Source: Allolobophora icterica
Lineage: Eukaryota > Annelida > Clitellata > Crassiclitellata > Lumbricidae
Reading direction: 5' to 3'
DNA length: 64,000 nucleotides
NCBI GenBank assembly: GCA_963556255.1
Contig: OY744610.1
Coordinates: 10,415,777-10,479,776, forward strand
Shown here in pieces: positions 47,861-59,592 of this stretch. Below the pieces are notes generated by a model. That model saw nothing but the letters and a program-made list of their open reading frames with translations. It was not told the origin of the DNA and did no database searches. The stretch's first letter is position 1. Every line of letters starts with the position of its first letter. A program made the translations under genes and the position numbers.

Positions 47861-48862
47861 AAATACAGTCGTGGAATTTGCCCAAAATTTTCAGTAGTGC
47901 GTCGAGATTTTCTATTCCTGGAAAACGTAAATCTCACTGTTTCTTTGACGCATACCGCTTGACACAATTCACCGTAATGGCCAATGCTATTATTAGACAA
48001 AGCCTTTACGGAATGTATAACTCCAGCTGGAATCAATATTGGTTCGTCCAACAAAATCTTAAATGGGTCTGTAACTCCAGAATATGGAACTGTAACTCTT
48101 TTCTTGAATAGGGAGTTGACCGACTGCAAAATTTCGACATCAACGTCATAACCGTTTCCATTGTGCCCCGTGTACAAACCAATGCCAGTTAATAGAATGT
48201 CGTGATCAGTAGCAAAATTAATAGCATCACCATTTGTTGCTCTAGGCCACTCGGTTGAGTCACAATTCACTGTTCGATCTATCCAGACTTCCTCGCCGAC
48301 TCTCCGCTCAGTCGGAAACTTCAGTTGACAGCCTATCTTCTTTGTCGCTAAGAAGTAGTAGATTGAATCTTTCTCCTCCGCTGTCAGAACATTACTCCCC
48401 TCAGTAATTTCAGCAAATTCAGTTATTTTCATAGCGGGAAAGCGGATCTTGTACAAAAGGTCACCAAGTGTATCTCTAATTTGCAGATCAGTCGGATGTT
48501 CTATTGGCATGGCATTCTGAAGTTGATGTTTTGCCCAATTCACAGCGGTTTCATAAATGACTGGCTCGCTTACTCGAATGTTATCCGCTTTAAGTATAGT
48601 TTCCATAACCTGTCGAGATGAAGATACAATCTCAGCGCCAGTGAGAACAGCTGTCGCGTTCACGGATATCAGTTTAAGACAGTCGGTCTGGAGTTGCTGT
48701 TCATCTAAATGCAAACTATGCTCCAGAATGTGTAACACGTTGTTTACATCAAGAATTTTGCTACATTCTCTCACTAACTTGGGCAACATATACTTCTTAG
48801 CAGCGTACATCAAATGCACAGCTGATTCGGGGCACACTGATGCGCTTTCGTAATACATGTAG
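47848..48862 (-). CDS. BTB gene coding exon 2 (end of BTB, BACK, PHR)
   Basis: The acceptor is TGTGTTTTCAG. The exon holds AVHLMYAAKKYMLPKLVREC, BACK and PHR in one 1015-nt stretch to the stop at 47848. A TTTATT (minus AATAAA) at 47600-47605 is a possible polyadenylation signal. Confidence 0.9.
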
Positions 48863-51800
48863 CTGAAAACACAAAAAATAAATGATCAGATAAAGGTTTC
48901 ATATAAATATCCATTTTTAAAGTACTGGAATTATTAAATCAGCTTAAAAGTTTATTTAGTGCGACATAGCCTACACTTCTTGTGTACAAGTACCCAAAAG
49001 CAACGTCATATGAATAATGAAGCTGATATGCCAGTATTCCCATAGGCGTTTCACAATTCCTACATATGGTCTAATAAGGTATGCGGCCAACGTAGGACTC
49101 GTATTGTATTGTATTGTGTATTGTATTGTATTTAAACATTCATAGCAGGGTGAGTCGTTCAGAGGCGCAAGACCATAAGAAAAGAAATAGGCTTTGAGGA
49201 AGTAAAAAGAGACGAGTAGGAGGCAGTATATTCCAGAAAGAGGGACCAATTGAGGCAAAATATCGGGACTGTGCCACAGCTGTTCTAGTACGAGGAACTA
49301 AACGATCCAGCCTGCTAGGCTAGAGGGGCGAAGTGAACGATGCGAGGGGACGGAAACAGAAAGAGGTCTGTGAATTACATCAATTAATTTCTCACATGTC
49401 CTACATACAGGCCCGCCGAGAGGGGAAGGGGACAAATGCCCAGAGGTCCGGCGAGTTTAAGGACATGGTCGTCCGGGCCTGCAATCAACTTATGAAAAAT
49501 ATTAGAATCAGTTATACAAAGTTTATGATTTATGCCTTTTTAAATATAATATTACTGAATATAACCGTAGTTGTATATATAAATATAATATCGTACGGTC
49601 GTACCCGCACTTTTTATTTCAATTTGTTTATCCAATTCTCTCATAAGGCATACAGATAGTTTAGGGGCCCGTGACTGCTCTGATTAGGGCCCTGAATTTT
49701 TTGCGTCACCCCTGAATACATAATATATTGAGATTTGATGCATTATGATAACCACACTATATAAACGTCATTGGATTATATTAGATCAGCGTGAGGTAGG
49801 TAATAGAGCACTATACGATTTACGAACATAATACAGGCAATATTTCTAACCAGGCAAGAAATAATGACACGTACAATGTTGTATTCAGAAAACAAGGTAC
49901 GGAGCATAAGAAATTTGAAAATCACCTGACTGATATAAATGTCTATAGCTATTTGTTATGCTTCAATAACAAGTGCTTATTTAAGAAAATTTCTGATATG
50001 ACCTAAGTGTTACAGTCTGCGGGCTTCAGTGTTATTACTCTACTTAAACAAATTTACTCATGAGTATGTCCTAAGCCAGACTGTCACCTTGAACTGGGTC
50101 TTGATGGGGACAGCACTAGGCCTACTATACCAATGTTGGCCAGCATTGCACGAAATGTAGACGAAATAATGCAGCTGTTTAGGTACATGTAACTGCAGAA
50201 GTAGTAATATCATTCAAGGTATATCTCTGTTAACCTTCGCAGGACGGAGGACTTTTACGATACATGGAGGACGGACTGGGGTAATTTTTTACCCCCCCCC
50301 GCAAAAAAATGTAATATGGGAATACTACTTTTTAAGATTGGCCGCCAAAACCCAATAAATATGTATATCTCAGCACGTAGGTAAGCTACACTGACAAGTG
50401 AAGTATCAATTGTAACATTTTCAAGGTCAAGGAATCGAGTTATCATAGTGGCAATAGCGTCCGGATACTATTAACCAAGATGGCGGCCACTATGGCCGTC
50501 AAAACATAACAATATGTATATCTCAGCTTATGACAAATGAAGGGTTAATTGTAACATTCCCAAGGTCAAGGAAGGAATCGATTTATCGCAGTGACAATAG
50601 TGTGCGTATACTATTTTCCAAGATGGCGGTCAATATGGCTGCCAGACACAACTATAAGTATGTCTCAGCTCATAGGTAAGCCAAAATGGCAAATGAAGTG
50701 TCAATTAGAATAGAATAGAATATTCTTTATTGGAACCAATTGCAAACCGCATTTTGGTGTACAGCAACGTTAAACATGACAGATAATAAAATAATAATAT
50801 GTTAATATTAGCAACTAATATTTGTCTCAATTATCCACAATTTATATTGTTTTAACCCATAGCGTAAACTAAGCAGCTTCATAAAGCATCCTGATGATAA
50901 ACGTTTTTCTGGATAAGCTATCAGCGGTCGGAATTTCTAGGTCGTGAGCTCGTGGGTGCAGGAAGTGGCCTGTGCGTTTGATAGGTGGCATCAGATCATG
51001 TAGGACATGTCCCTGGATATTCCGTACTGCGGCGAAGAGTCGAGAATCAGCCAAGCGGCAGTACTGTTCTATCGAGGGGTGTCTTCTGGGAGGTAGCGTC
51101 CCCTGATGAGACGCCATAAATTAAATTGTACTAAATTGTAACATATTCAACATCAGGGCAATCGATTAATCCTAGTGGCAATAGTGTGGGAATACTACTT
51201 CCCAAAATGGCGGCCAATATGGCCGCCAAAACAAAAAAATATGTATATCTCAGCACGTTGGTAGGCTACAATGACAGTGAAGTATCAACTGTAACATTTC
51301 CAACGATAAGTGAATTCCTTGACCTTGGAAATGTTACAATTGACACTGCATTTGTCATTGTAGCTTACCTACGAACTGAGATATACATGTTTTTGTGTTT
51401 TGGCGGCAATGGTGGCCGCCATCTTGGACAGTAGCACTCACACATTTTTGCCACTACGATAAATCGATTCCGTGACCTTGGAAATGTTAACATTGACACT
51501 TTATTTGTCATGGTGGCTTACCTATGGGACATGCACATTTTTGGTTTGTCGGCCATATTGGCCGCCATCTTGGAAAATAAACTCTCCACAATTATGAAAC
51601 TATTACCACTCAACTCCATGGTAGATTCAACACTTGATTATGATTGCAGGTTACTTATAACCTCATACCTTTGAAATATTTATCTTCCCTATGAACGAAA
51701 AAATAACGACGTCGACGACGATGTGGGGTAAATTTTTACCCCATGACACTTTGGAGGGAAAATTATTTTTCCCACAACATGATAATGTGGTGGGTATGCA

Positions 51801-52687
51801 GTCAAAATATGCCATTGGTGGTAACTTGTAAACACATGAAACGTGAAATTATATTTGCCTACAGTTGCTCCGCAATCAACATCCAAACATCGCTGGGGTA
51901 ATTATTTACCCCACTCCGTCCTGCGAAGGTTAAGGATAATTTATAAGTAAGTCAGTAAGTATATAACTGTATATTCTTTAATGAGCGCTAATAAACGCAC
52001 AGCGCTTTACATAGGGACTACAATATATTACATAGAAAGAAAAGAATATAGAACAATGAAGTAATAATTGCGTTAGATCAAATATGAAATAATAGCAACA
52101 GAACATAACTGTATAGCATCCTACCCAGGAAACCTCGTCAGGTTAGAGTCAAACCTAGGGAGAACCAGATTATGAGAACGCGGGCGCAAATCATACCCGG
52201 TCTTTAGAACAGGAGGTAGAAGGTCATGGAAAAGGTGATTAGAGTTTTTAAGAATTCTACTAAAGAGATCATGATCAGCTTTTTTGCTTATAAGTGGCTG
52301 CCAAGGCCGTTGAGTCGCCTTCCTCCTTTATCCAGGCTTAAGGGACTAATATTACATTACAGGCAGTGGCGGAGTAAATTTTGGAGCTGAAGATCCATTA
52401 TTAACCTACTTCAGAACCTCTTTGAAGACATCAGGGTCAATGTCTTCAACGCGAACCTTTGCCTCAGGGCCACTCCTGCACTCCGTCATTCCACTTGAGA
52501 ACATGCCCTCAAAGACTTCACTGCGCGATATCAAAATGCACTTATGCGCACGGAAAGTGACAGTGTCGCCATCTTTTGGTCCCACTTCGAAGCAAACATC
52601 CGTTGATATTTCATTCTCTAACATGTATTGCATGCACTGTGCCAGCGTTTTCTCATATTGCCATCCATTCTCACTTTGTGTTGCCAT
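47848..52687 (-). CDS. BTB-BACK-PHR protein, BTBD1/2/3/6-like
   Basis: Two exons, 52410-52687 and 47848-48862, give 430 residues plus stop, a normal length for this family. The BTB domain covers about residues 29-135 (STDVCFEVG, FRAHKCILISRSEVFEGMFS), and the splice rebuilds EVLN+YMYYESAS. BACK follows (CLKLISVNATAV, VYETAVNWAKHQL), then a PHR domain (ILLTGIGLYTGHNGNGYDVD, IPAGVIHSV). Family members are adaptors of Cullin-3 ubiquitin ligases: BTB and BACK bind Cul3 and the PHR domain takes substrate. The ATG at 52687 lies three bases after a TTCTTACAG acceptor, so an upstream 5' UTR exon is expected. The 3.5-kb intron carries a TTAA-flanked element and LINE ends. The subfamily is not resolved. 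Confidence 0.9.
49085..49345 (-). pseudogene. LINE C-terminal fragment with TTGTA-type tail
   Basis: On the minus strand LDRLVVPRTRTAVAQSRYF and GPSFWNILPP match the C-terminal region of the 61-kb LINE (LDLFVPRAKTALAQH, GPTIWNDLPP). The end is CGCCTCTGAACGACTC and then a TACAATACAATAC tail. Confidence 0.75.
49408..49719. mobile_element. hAT-like MITE
   Basis: The left end is CAGGCCCGCCGAG and the right end GCGTCACCCCTG. The flanks CCTACATA and AATACATA agree at 6 of 8 bases. A partial inverted relative lies at 10415-10560. Confidence 0.6.
50234..51929. mobile_element. TTAA-flanked (piggyBac-like) non-autonomous element, 1.7 kb
   Basis: The TIRs are CCTTCGCAGGACGGAG and CTCCGTCCTGCGAAGG, bounded by TTAA at 50230-50233 and 51930-51933. 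The interior has roughly 170-bp repeats with ATGTATATCTCAGC and AAGATGGCGGCC, direct in the left half and inverted after about 51300, so the element is partly palindromic. A LINE end is inserted at about 50705-51125. It lies inside the BTB gene intron. Confidence 0.88.
50705..51130 (-). pseudogene. LINE 3' fragment inserted in the TTAA element
   Basis: The minus strand reads CRLADSRLFAAVRNIQGHVL, PPIKRTGHFLHPRAHDLEIP and ADSLSRKTFIIRMLYEAA. The tail is AATAAAGAATATTCTATTC. Related ends are at 51960-52330 and 54500-54645. Confidence 0.72.
51955..52330 (-). pseudogene. LINE 3' fragment in the BTB intron
   Basis: The minus strand reads NHLFHDLLPPVLKTGYDLRP and RSHNLVLPRF. It ends in AGCGCTGTGCGTTTATTAGC and an A/T-rich tail. 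Confidence 0.65.
52410..52687 (-). CDS. BTB gene coding exon 1 (N-terminus and most of BTB)
   Basis: MATQSENGWQYEKTLAQC opens the protein. The exon ends KEVL plus two bases before the donor GTAGGT (phase 2), and exon 2 supplies the third base of Asn and then Tyr. Confidence 0.88.
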
Positions 52688-53046
52688 GATCTGTAAGAAC
52701 AAAAGAAAATATGGAAATAGGCTTTAATAGCACACTTCTTGAAGAATACTAATTATTATGGAGACCCAGAATAAAAGCAGTATGTACTTGATACTGCACT
52801 CCACTAATTTTATGACTCGTAAGGTTTTTACTCTCTTGTCCACTTTTCTTGCCACTGGATTTTTCCTTTCAATTTTCAGTTGGACCTGAGAGCCTAACTG
52901 AGGTCCTGTAAATACTCTGCTTCTGTTAAGCGCACACGACGAAATCTGCCAACGAAAGAGGCTTAGACACACTTTTAAGGGCCTATAACTTATTGTGATA
53001 GGTGACACAGAAAAAATTTACATGCAACGCTTCTCTCTCGAATTAC

Positions 53047-53154
53047 CTTGTCTGGGCGCTAGAGAATTCAGAGCTTACGATCACGCAGCGGTTGTGTTTA
53101 GCAAATTAGTTGTCTTGATAGAAACATGGGTGTACATAAACGATGTTCGAAACC
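53047..53154 (-). promoter_or_regulatory. Possible 5' non-coding exon/promoter region of the BTB gene
   Basis: CCAGACAAG before GTAATT on the minus strand is a plausible donor at 53041-53046 for the required 5' UTR intron. The hAT MITE at 53155-53691 begins just upstream, so it may lie in the promoter. Confidence 0.3.
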
Positions 53155-53691
53155 CAGTGATGGGCAATAGTTAACTAAAAAAAGTTGCTAACTTTTAGTT
53201 TAACTAAATTTTTAGTTAAGGATGAAGTTTAACTAAAAAATAGTTTAGCTAATACCATACTTTAACTAAAAAATGTTACTTGCTAACTAAAAAGTTTCAC
53301 TAAAAAAATTAACAATATGCAACAATTTTTCCGCAAGGAACATTGAACACTGTCAACGAAAAACATTTTAACACTGCAAGGTCTATTCATACACTAGCCT
53401 ACTTACAGACTTTACAAAGTTTACAGTACGCCTGTAATTGTATGCCAGAACAGTAGGCCTACACATTGCATAGTTTGAAGGTGAAATTGTCATTGACACT
53501 TTGCATTATTGCATTAATCTCTTATTGTGAAAATGTTTGTCGTAAAAAGTTTGAAAAAAGTTGGAAAAAGGTTTACTACTTTTTAAGTTTAGTTAACTAA
53601 TTTCCAGTATCAGTTGCCAACTTTAGTTAAACTATGTTTTTAGTCGGAAAATTGTTTTAGTTTAACTAAAATAAAATAGTGCCCATCACTG
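53155..53691. mobile_element. hAT-type MITE (CAGTGATGGGC family)
   Basis: The TIRs are CAGTGATGGGCAATAG and GTGCCCATCACTG. The flanks TCGAAACC and TCGAAAGC agree at 7 of 8 bases. The interior matches the element at 39958-40890 in inverted orientation. Confidence 0.9.
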
Positions 53692-53939
53692 TCGAAAGCT
53701 CTCTTTTCCTGTGTTGCTATTAGTGATATATAGCCTATCTATTCGGTATTTCCCGTTTGTAAACTGCACAATGAAAAGAACTTACGTTATTTTTGCGTAT
53801 ACATTCTTTCCATGGGTTCTGCCGTAGATATTAAATTGTCGTATTGTTTATCTTTAAGAATTAAAACCTTATTGAATAAGATTTGAATTCTTACGCAGTC
53901 AAACAATATTGCACGTTATAGCTGTTATTAGCGTCTAGG

Positions 53940-54418
53940 CTTTGCCTTCTAGATACTGAAGGCCGTAATGCTGATTGTGTGACGTCACACAGCTAGTCCG
54001 TCGGCTTTCTTCACCGGCACAGACTCGAAATCGAAATCATATACTGATATTATACTCCAACAATGACGAGGCATTCTCCAAATGCGGTAAAATTAAATCC
54101 TTTGAAAGTCATACGAACGGATTTTAGTGTAACCCAAGGATGTAATCAGGCGATATAGAATGCAAACGTTTGAAAGTTCAAATATTAATATTTTTAAGTT
54201 CTAAAAATTATAATAAATGCGTAACATGATTAAAAATCTCAATGCTTAACATTAAATTTGCAACGATATTCCAAGTTTGACGCAAGGAAATTCAGAAATA
54301 AATCAAGATCGATTTACGCGTTGACACGTTTGCAGTGAAACGAAGACGGACTAGATGTGTGACGTCACAAGCGTAAATTTGGGCAACTTGACGGCCTTCA
54401 GCATCTAGAAGGCAATGT
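53940..54418. mobile_element. TIR element of about 480 bp
   Basis: CTTTGCCTTCTAGATACTGA at the left is mirrored by CAGCATCTAGAAGGCAATG at the right, and GTGTGACGTCACA with CTAGTCCGTC is also mirrored. TCTAGG lies on both borders. No coding content. Confidence 0.75.
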
Positions 54419-54504
54419 TCTAGGGCAACGATGGGAAAACCCAAGCGAAATTTAGATGGATCGTAGCCATAGTCATTTTGTGGGAGGAAGATATAATCAA
54501 GCAA

Positions 54505-54645
54505 TTGTAAGTCAGTATGTTCAAAACCCCACAGCTCCTCTCAAGCACACTGGCTATGCTCTACGACCCCGCGTTCATGACCGCGTTCTCCCCTTTGCAG
54601 ACAGTTTAGCTCGCAAATCTTTCATTACCATACTTACTTAATTAC
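54505..54645 (+). pseudogene. LINE 3' fragment
   Basis: HTGYALRPRVHDRVLPFADS is followed by LARKSFITIL, the same C-terminal motif as at 50705-51130, here on the plus strand. Confidence 0.65.
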
Positions 54646-54789
54646 TTAGTAAAAACCAATTATCTCGTCAGTGTTTTTTTTCTTCTAGAAAATAGGTTCC
54701 GCAAATGAACAATAGGTTCCGGAACTGAACAACGATGAAAGGACTAAAATGGCGAGATAAACGGGATCGAGGTTTGGGAGGGGTCTCAA

Positions 54790-55967
54790 CAGAGGCGCGT
54801 TTACAGAATAATGGGCCCTAGGGGCATGTGTTTGGGGGGCCCTCCTGAACTTGTAGACTGAGATTCTGAGACTGTGTTAAAGTTTTGCTGCTGTGCAAAA
54901 ACTCACGAAGTTGAAATTGAAGCCGTTTTTGTGAGTGTTATTGACACTGTCACTGTAATTATCAGTGTTGGGTAAACTCAGACAAGAAATGAGTTAAATC
55001 AAAACTCAACTCATGCACCTCAGAATGAGTTTAAACTCAAACTCAACTCATCCTAAGTTAAATGAGTTAACTCAAACTCAGTTGTTAAATGAGTTAAATC
55101 ATAAACTCACACGTTTCATACTAGCATGTTCTAATCGAGCAACAATTTTTCCATCACGCCTACTTGTAACAGAAAAATATTTTCCATCAAGAATACACGG
55201 TACTTCAGCCATGTTGTTCTTAACTGTTCACAATATACAAACTATGCAGTGCTTAAACACTGTCTGCTAGCAGTGTTTACGACCCTCCCTGCCGTCACCA
55301 CTCACCAGTATGGAAAGCCGACGATATAAAAAAAAGGCTTGTTTCAACATTATGTGCGAGTGCCGAAGAGTGAGTTGAGTTTAAAATAATTGACTGTTAC
55401 AACTCAAACTCACAGAAAATATGAATTAACTCAAACTCATAACTCACACTCTTTAAGGTGAGTTAACTCAAACTCATAAATCACAGCAAGTGAGTTAACT
55501 CGTGAGTTTAAACTCATCTGAGTTAACTCATACCCAACACTGGAAATTATGATTAGTTATAGAAACTATTTTCAAGGACTGCAAAGTTATTTGATTGAAT
55601 GATTTTAGTAAAAAAAACTGACATCGGGTATTGTATCAACAATCAACACGAAATATTGACACTGTCACTGTAATTATAATTAGTTATAGAAACTTTTTCA
55701 AAGAATGTGAAGTTATTTGATTGAATGATTTCGGTAAAAACAACTGTCGTCGGATGTTGTATCAGCAATCAACGCAAATACGTGGCCATTTTTACTTCGT
55801 GAATAAATTGATCTCTTAAATTGTCTCCATTATTGTGATAAATTCATCACAAATTGTATTGGATAATTCTATAATTGGAAAAAAATATGTAACCATCTTT
55901 TGGGGCCCTCCGAGATTTGGGGGCCCAAGGCGTGCGCCTAGTGTGCCGACGTGTAAACACGCCTGTC
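54790..55967. mobile_element. hAT-type MITE (CAGAGGCGCGTTTACA family) split by another MITE
   Basis: The left end is CAGAGGCGCGTTTACAG and the right end ACGTGTAAACACGCCTG. Body segments match the 326-bp element at 5692-6017 in order. The 54963-55542 element interrupts it, and a partial internal duplication follows (GACACTGTCACTGTAATTAT occurs twice). A clean target duplication was not seen. Confidence 0.8.
54963..55542. mobile_element. hAT-type MITE nested in the 54790 element
   Basis: The ends are CAGTGTTGGGTAAACTCA and TGAGTTAACTCATACCCAAC followed by ACTG. The flanks GTAATTAT and GAAATTAT agree at 7 of 8 bases. The interior is rich in AACTCAAACTCA. The related copy at 5692 keeps the empty site (GTAATTATGATTAC). 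Confidence 0.9.
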
Positions 55968-56089
55968 TAGGCATCAGTCTGAGGCAGATAGCACGCTGTA
56001 CATATTAGGTTACATAAGGCCATACTGTCGTCAAATTACTACAGACAGGTGCCATTAGTTCAATTGTTTGACAGTAGACACCAGTGCCA

Positions 56090-56380
56090 TAATGTAGACC
56101 TTATTGACTAATTCTAACAATCGTTAGAATAGCAGTTACCAACTATTACTAATATGCCATAGGTATAAGTTATCAACTAATACCAATACGCCATATGTAG
56201 AAGTTAACAACTAATACTAATATGCCATATGTAGAAGTTACCACCTAATACTGACATGCCTAAGCCTATGTAGAAGTTACTAACTAATACTAATTTGCAA
56301 TATGTAGACGCTACTAACTAGGCCTAATACTAATATGCCATATGTAGAAGTAACCAACTAATACTAATATGCCGACTTTG
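56090..56380. repeat. Diverged tandem repeat, about 45-60 bp period
   Basis: AACTAATACTAATATGCCAT and ATGTAGAAGTTA recur six or seven times with indels. Confidence 0.85.
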
Positions 56381-56689
56381 AAGGTCATAGTAACTGGTGA
56401 TTCTAATCAAATATAAAACAGTAATAATAGAACATATCTCATGTTGTCCTTCCAAGGTTAAAAGTGTGCACATAACCATACGACAGAACATCGGTGGCGC
56501 TGAGCAATCGAATGTAAGCTTAGCCTAAATCACAGAATAAACAGATGCAGAATTAACAGACAAAACCCAATACTTGATGACTAATCTGTCTTATCTTCCG
56601 TAGGAATGTAGCTTAAAAGACGCAGTTCGAATAGTTCAAGAAATGTGTCTTTTTGAGGATCATCACAATAGTGATTACCACTTCTTCTT

Positions 56690-56862
56690 CTTTCTTCTCT
56701 TCCATCAGTTTCCCGACGATGAGGCTCTTATGAAGTTCCTCCATAGTGTTCTGTCTCTGACAGTTTCGCGCACCATGGTTAAGTCCGGGCCTTTGCTGTT
56801 CAAGTCTTCCTTGACGTTGTCCATCCACGTTTTTCGCGGTCTCCCTCTACTTCCCACAATGT
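56690..56862 (-). pseudogene. LINE C-terminal fragment
   Basis: The minus-strand frame reads GRPRKTWMDNVKEDL and VRETVRDRTLWRN, the usual end of many animal retrotransposon polyproteins. It abuts the 3' end of the zinc-finger relic. Confidence 0.7.
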
Positions 56863-58134
56863 TCTATAAATTCCTCTTCAATATCAAACATTTCAGCACA
56901 TAATCCACAGCCATAAGGTCGAGATATAAAATCATCTCTGTCATCAGTAAAAATGAAGTGACCTTCAGAGAGAAGTTTTTCTTTTGGACATGGGATTTTA
57001 CTCGGCATAGATGAAATATCTCGAAAACGTGTTGACGTTGACAACTCTTTTTCTTCAACACAATTGTCGTGTTTAGTAGACAAGTTCAATCTCATCCCAG
57101 AAGAAATTCCAATGCCAGTTTCCGTATTGTTTTCACAGAATTCACTCTTGTATAAGTTTTCTTCAGCATGTGTGCTCATATGCAATTTTAGGTTCTTATT
57201 CCACGCATATGCTTTGCTACATAAACTGCACTTGAATGGCTTTTTCCAGTGTGGGTTCTCAAGTGACTTTTAAGATCACTATTCCGTGCAAATGCTTTCT
57301 TGCATAAATTGCACTTATATGGTTTGTCTCCAGTGTGGCATCGTGTATGGCACTCCTGAGATTGTTTTGATGCAAAAGTTCTGTGACAAAGATTGCACAA
57401 GTATGGTTTCTCCCCAACGTGGCTTCTTCTATGGCACTCCAGATATCGTTTTGTTGCAAATGCTTTGTGACAAAGATTGCATAAGTATGGCCTTTCTCCA
57501 GTGTGGGATATTCTATGGCGTTTCAGATATTGTTTCATGGCAAATGATTTGTGAAAAAGATTGCATTTGTATGGCTTTTCTCCAGTGTGGCTTCTTCTAT
57601 GACATTCCAGATATCCTTTCGTTGAAAATGCTTTGTGACAAAGATTGCATCTGTATGGCTTCTCCCCAGTGTGCTTTTTCTGTGATATTTCAGATATGGT
57701 TTCATTGAAAATGCTTTGTAACATAGACTGCATGTGTATGGCCTTTCCCCAGTGTGGATTCTTGTATGGTATTCCAGATATATTTTCGTTGCAAATGCTT
57801 TGACACAATGATTGCACTTGTATGGCTTCTCCCCAGTGTGGCTTCTTATATGGGATACCAGAGATTGTCTAATTGGAAATGCTTTCTGATATAGATTGCA
57901 TAAGTATGGTCTCTCTCCAGTGTGGCTTCTTGTATGGTACTGCAGGCCTCCTTTCGCTGCTAATCTTTTATGACATTGGTGGCAATTATATGGCTTCTCC
58001 CCAATGTGGCTCCTTGTATGGTATTCCAGAGATTGTTTCGTTGCCGGTGCTCTGTGACATTGATTGCACTTGTATGGCCTCTCTTCAAAGCAGGCTTTGT
58101 ATCCGTTTTCTGTGTCATAGATGCTTGCTTGCAT
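56847..58134 (-). pseudogene. C2H2 zinc-finger locus with two frameshifts
   Basis: Reading leftwards, about eleven fingers can be followed across three frames. The first is CNQCHRAPATKQSLEYHTRSH. Two fingers have lost the second Cys (CNLYQKAF, CNLFHKSF). A one-base loss at about 57680 (HRKS then TLGRS in place of HTGEK) and another near 57245 (HTGKSHSS in place of HTGEKPF) break the frame. The C-terminus has YGCGLCAEMFDIEEEFIEHC, the same module as in the 44.5-kb gene. As sequenced it cannot make a full protein. If both breaks are sequencing errors it would be a normal zinc-finger gene. Confidence 0.78.
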
Positions 58135-58234
58135 ATTCAGATCTTGAACACAGTCAAAACGTCCCCTTATTCATTTTAAAGTTATATTTGTATTCAAAAG
58201 CGGATCAAAGAGAGGTGTATCCGGTTGGTCCCTA

Positions 58235-58870
58235 GCATTGAAGCCGGTCTGGATCATTTATTTGACTACCCTTCCCAACCGGTTTCAGTAAGGGTAATCA
58301 AATAACTATTTTAAAAACCTAAAATGTGCATGGAATTATCGATTAGGCAAAAGCTGTTGGAAAGTGGGATGAACAACATGAAATGTGAAAACTTAAAGGG
58401 TGCAAGAGAAGAAATCTTGAAATTTTGAGAAATGATTATAAATGTGGATGATTGAAAAAATGGCAACAAAAGCGGGACTAAAACAGGTTTTATCTCTAAT
58501 ATTCTACCATAGAAATATCAAACAATGATAAAATTGCATCAACCTTCTCAACTCCCGGTTGTATCAGCATAGGATATTTATCCATAGGCTATTTACGAAA
58601 TATATTTTCAAAGGAGAATAAAAGCTGTGTGTTGTTTAATCCTTTATAAAAAAAACACAAGCTCTCTTCCGAATCCAGAAGAGCCTCGGAAAAAAACAGG
58701 AAGAGCGAATTCAGACGAGTTTGAGTCAGTATATTCGATCGGAGCAAATTTAATCTGAGTCTTGCATTTTGTACATAAAACAAAATTTACCTATCACAAA
58801 ATGTATTAACATTCAACATTAAAATTACTTTTATCAGAACCAAATTATCAACTCAGTTGGAACATTTTGG
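58235..58870. other. Non-coding stretch, no gene seen
   Basis: AT-rich; no domain, splice pair or repeat recognised. Confidence 0.4.
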
Positions 58871-59220
58871 GCTTAACCCTCAAGTGACCAACTGGGGTCC
58901 TGGGGGACCCCAGCATAGTATCGGCTTGTGCTACTTCTGTGCTATCCAATATTTTGTATCGGCATTTTATGAATTTGTCACCTGGATATCGCTCACTGTT
59001 AACGTCTAGTGGAATCCGGTTTTGCTTTTACGGTTATTTTTTAAATAAAAAATATCCAATGGGGTCCCGCAGGACCCCAGCTTCAGCAGTGCTTTTCTAG
59101 AGAACCGAACGTTACTTTATGAACAGATATTATTGCAGCGGGAAATGGTCTGGAGCGATACAATGCAAAGAAACCCTACTCTTGAAGAGAGTGCTGATGT
59201 AGAATAAGATTGTACGGATA

Positions 59221-59345
59221 ATCTATCTATAATAAATTTATATAGCGCCTTTTCAAGAAGTCTACTCAGTATCGCTTCCGATCCAGACCCGGTCAAAAGA
59301 AAGGTCTGGAGAAGGCCATAGAAAGTACCTGAGAGGTCCCTAAGG
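59221..59345 (-). mobile_element. LINE/SINE 3' end inserted in the piggyBac relic
   Basis: On the minus strand it reads AAGCGATACTGAGTAGACTT, then AAAAGGCGCTATATAAATTT. This is the shared GGCGCT..TATAAAT tail, here with a (TAGATA) end. Confidence 0.65.
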
Positions 59346-59524
59346 GGACAACGACTCAGGTTCGGAGAATGATGATCATGTATCTGAGAACTCTGAAAAC
59401 AGTGATGTGGAAAGTGCAGACGACGAAGTCGACACAGAAACGCAATGCCTATCTGTTCAAGCCACCAACAGTCAAAGCACTATTTCAGTTAGAAAAAGAG
59501 GTCGTGGCAATAGGTTGCGTGGTA

Positions 59525-59592
59525 GAGAAGTAGGAAGATAGCAAGTAGGAAGATAGCAAGTAGGAAGATAGCAAGTAGGAAGATAGCAAGGT
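59525..59592. repeat. 17-bp tandem repeat
   Basis: Four copies of about AGTAGGAAGATAGCA lie in the piggyBac relic. Confidence 0.9.
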
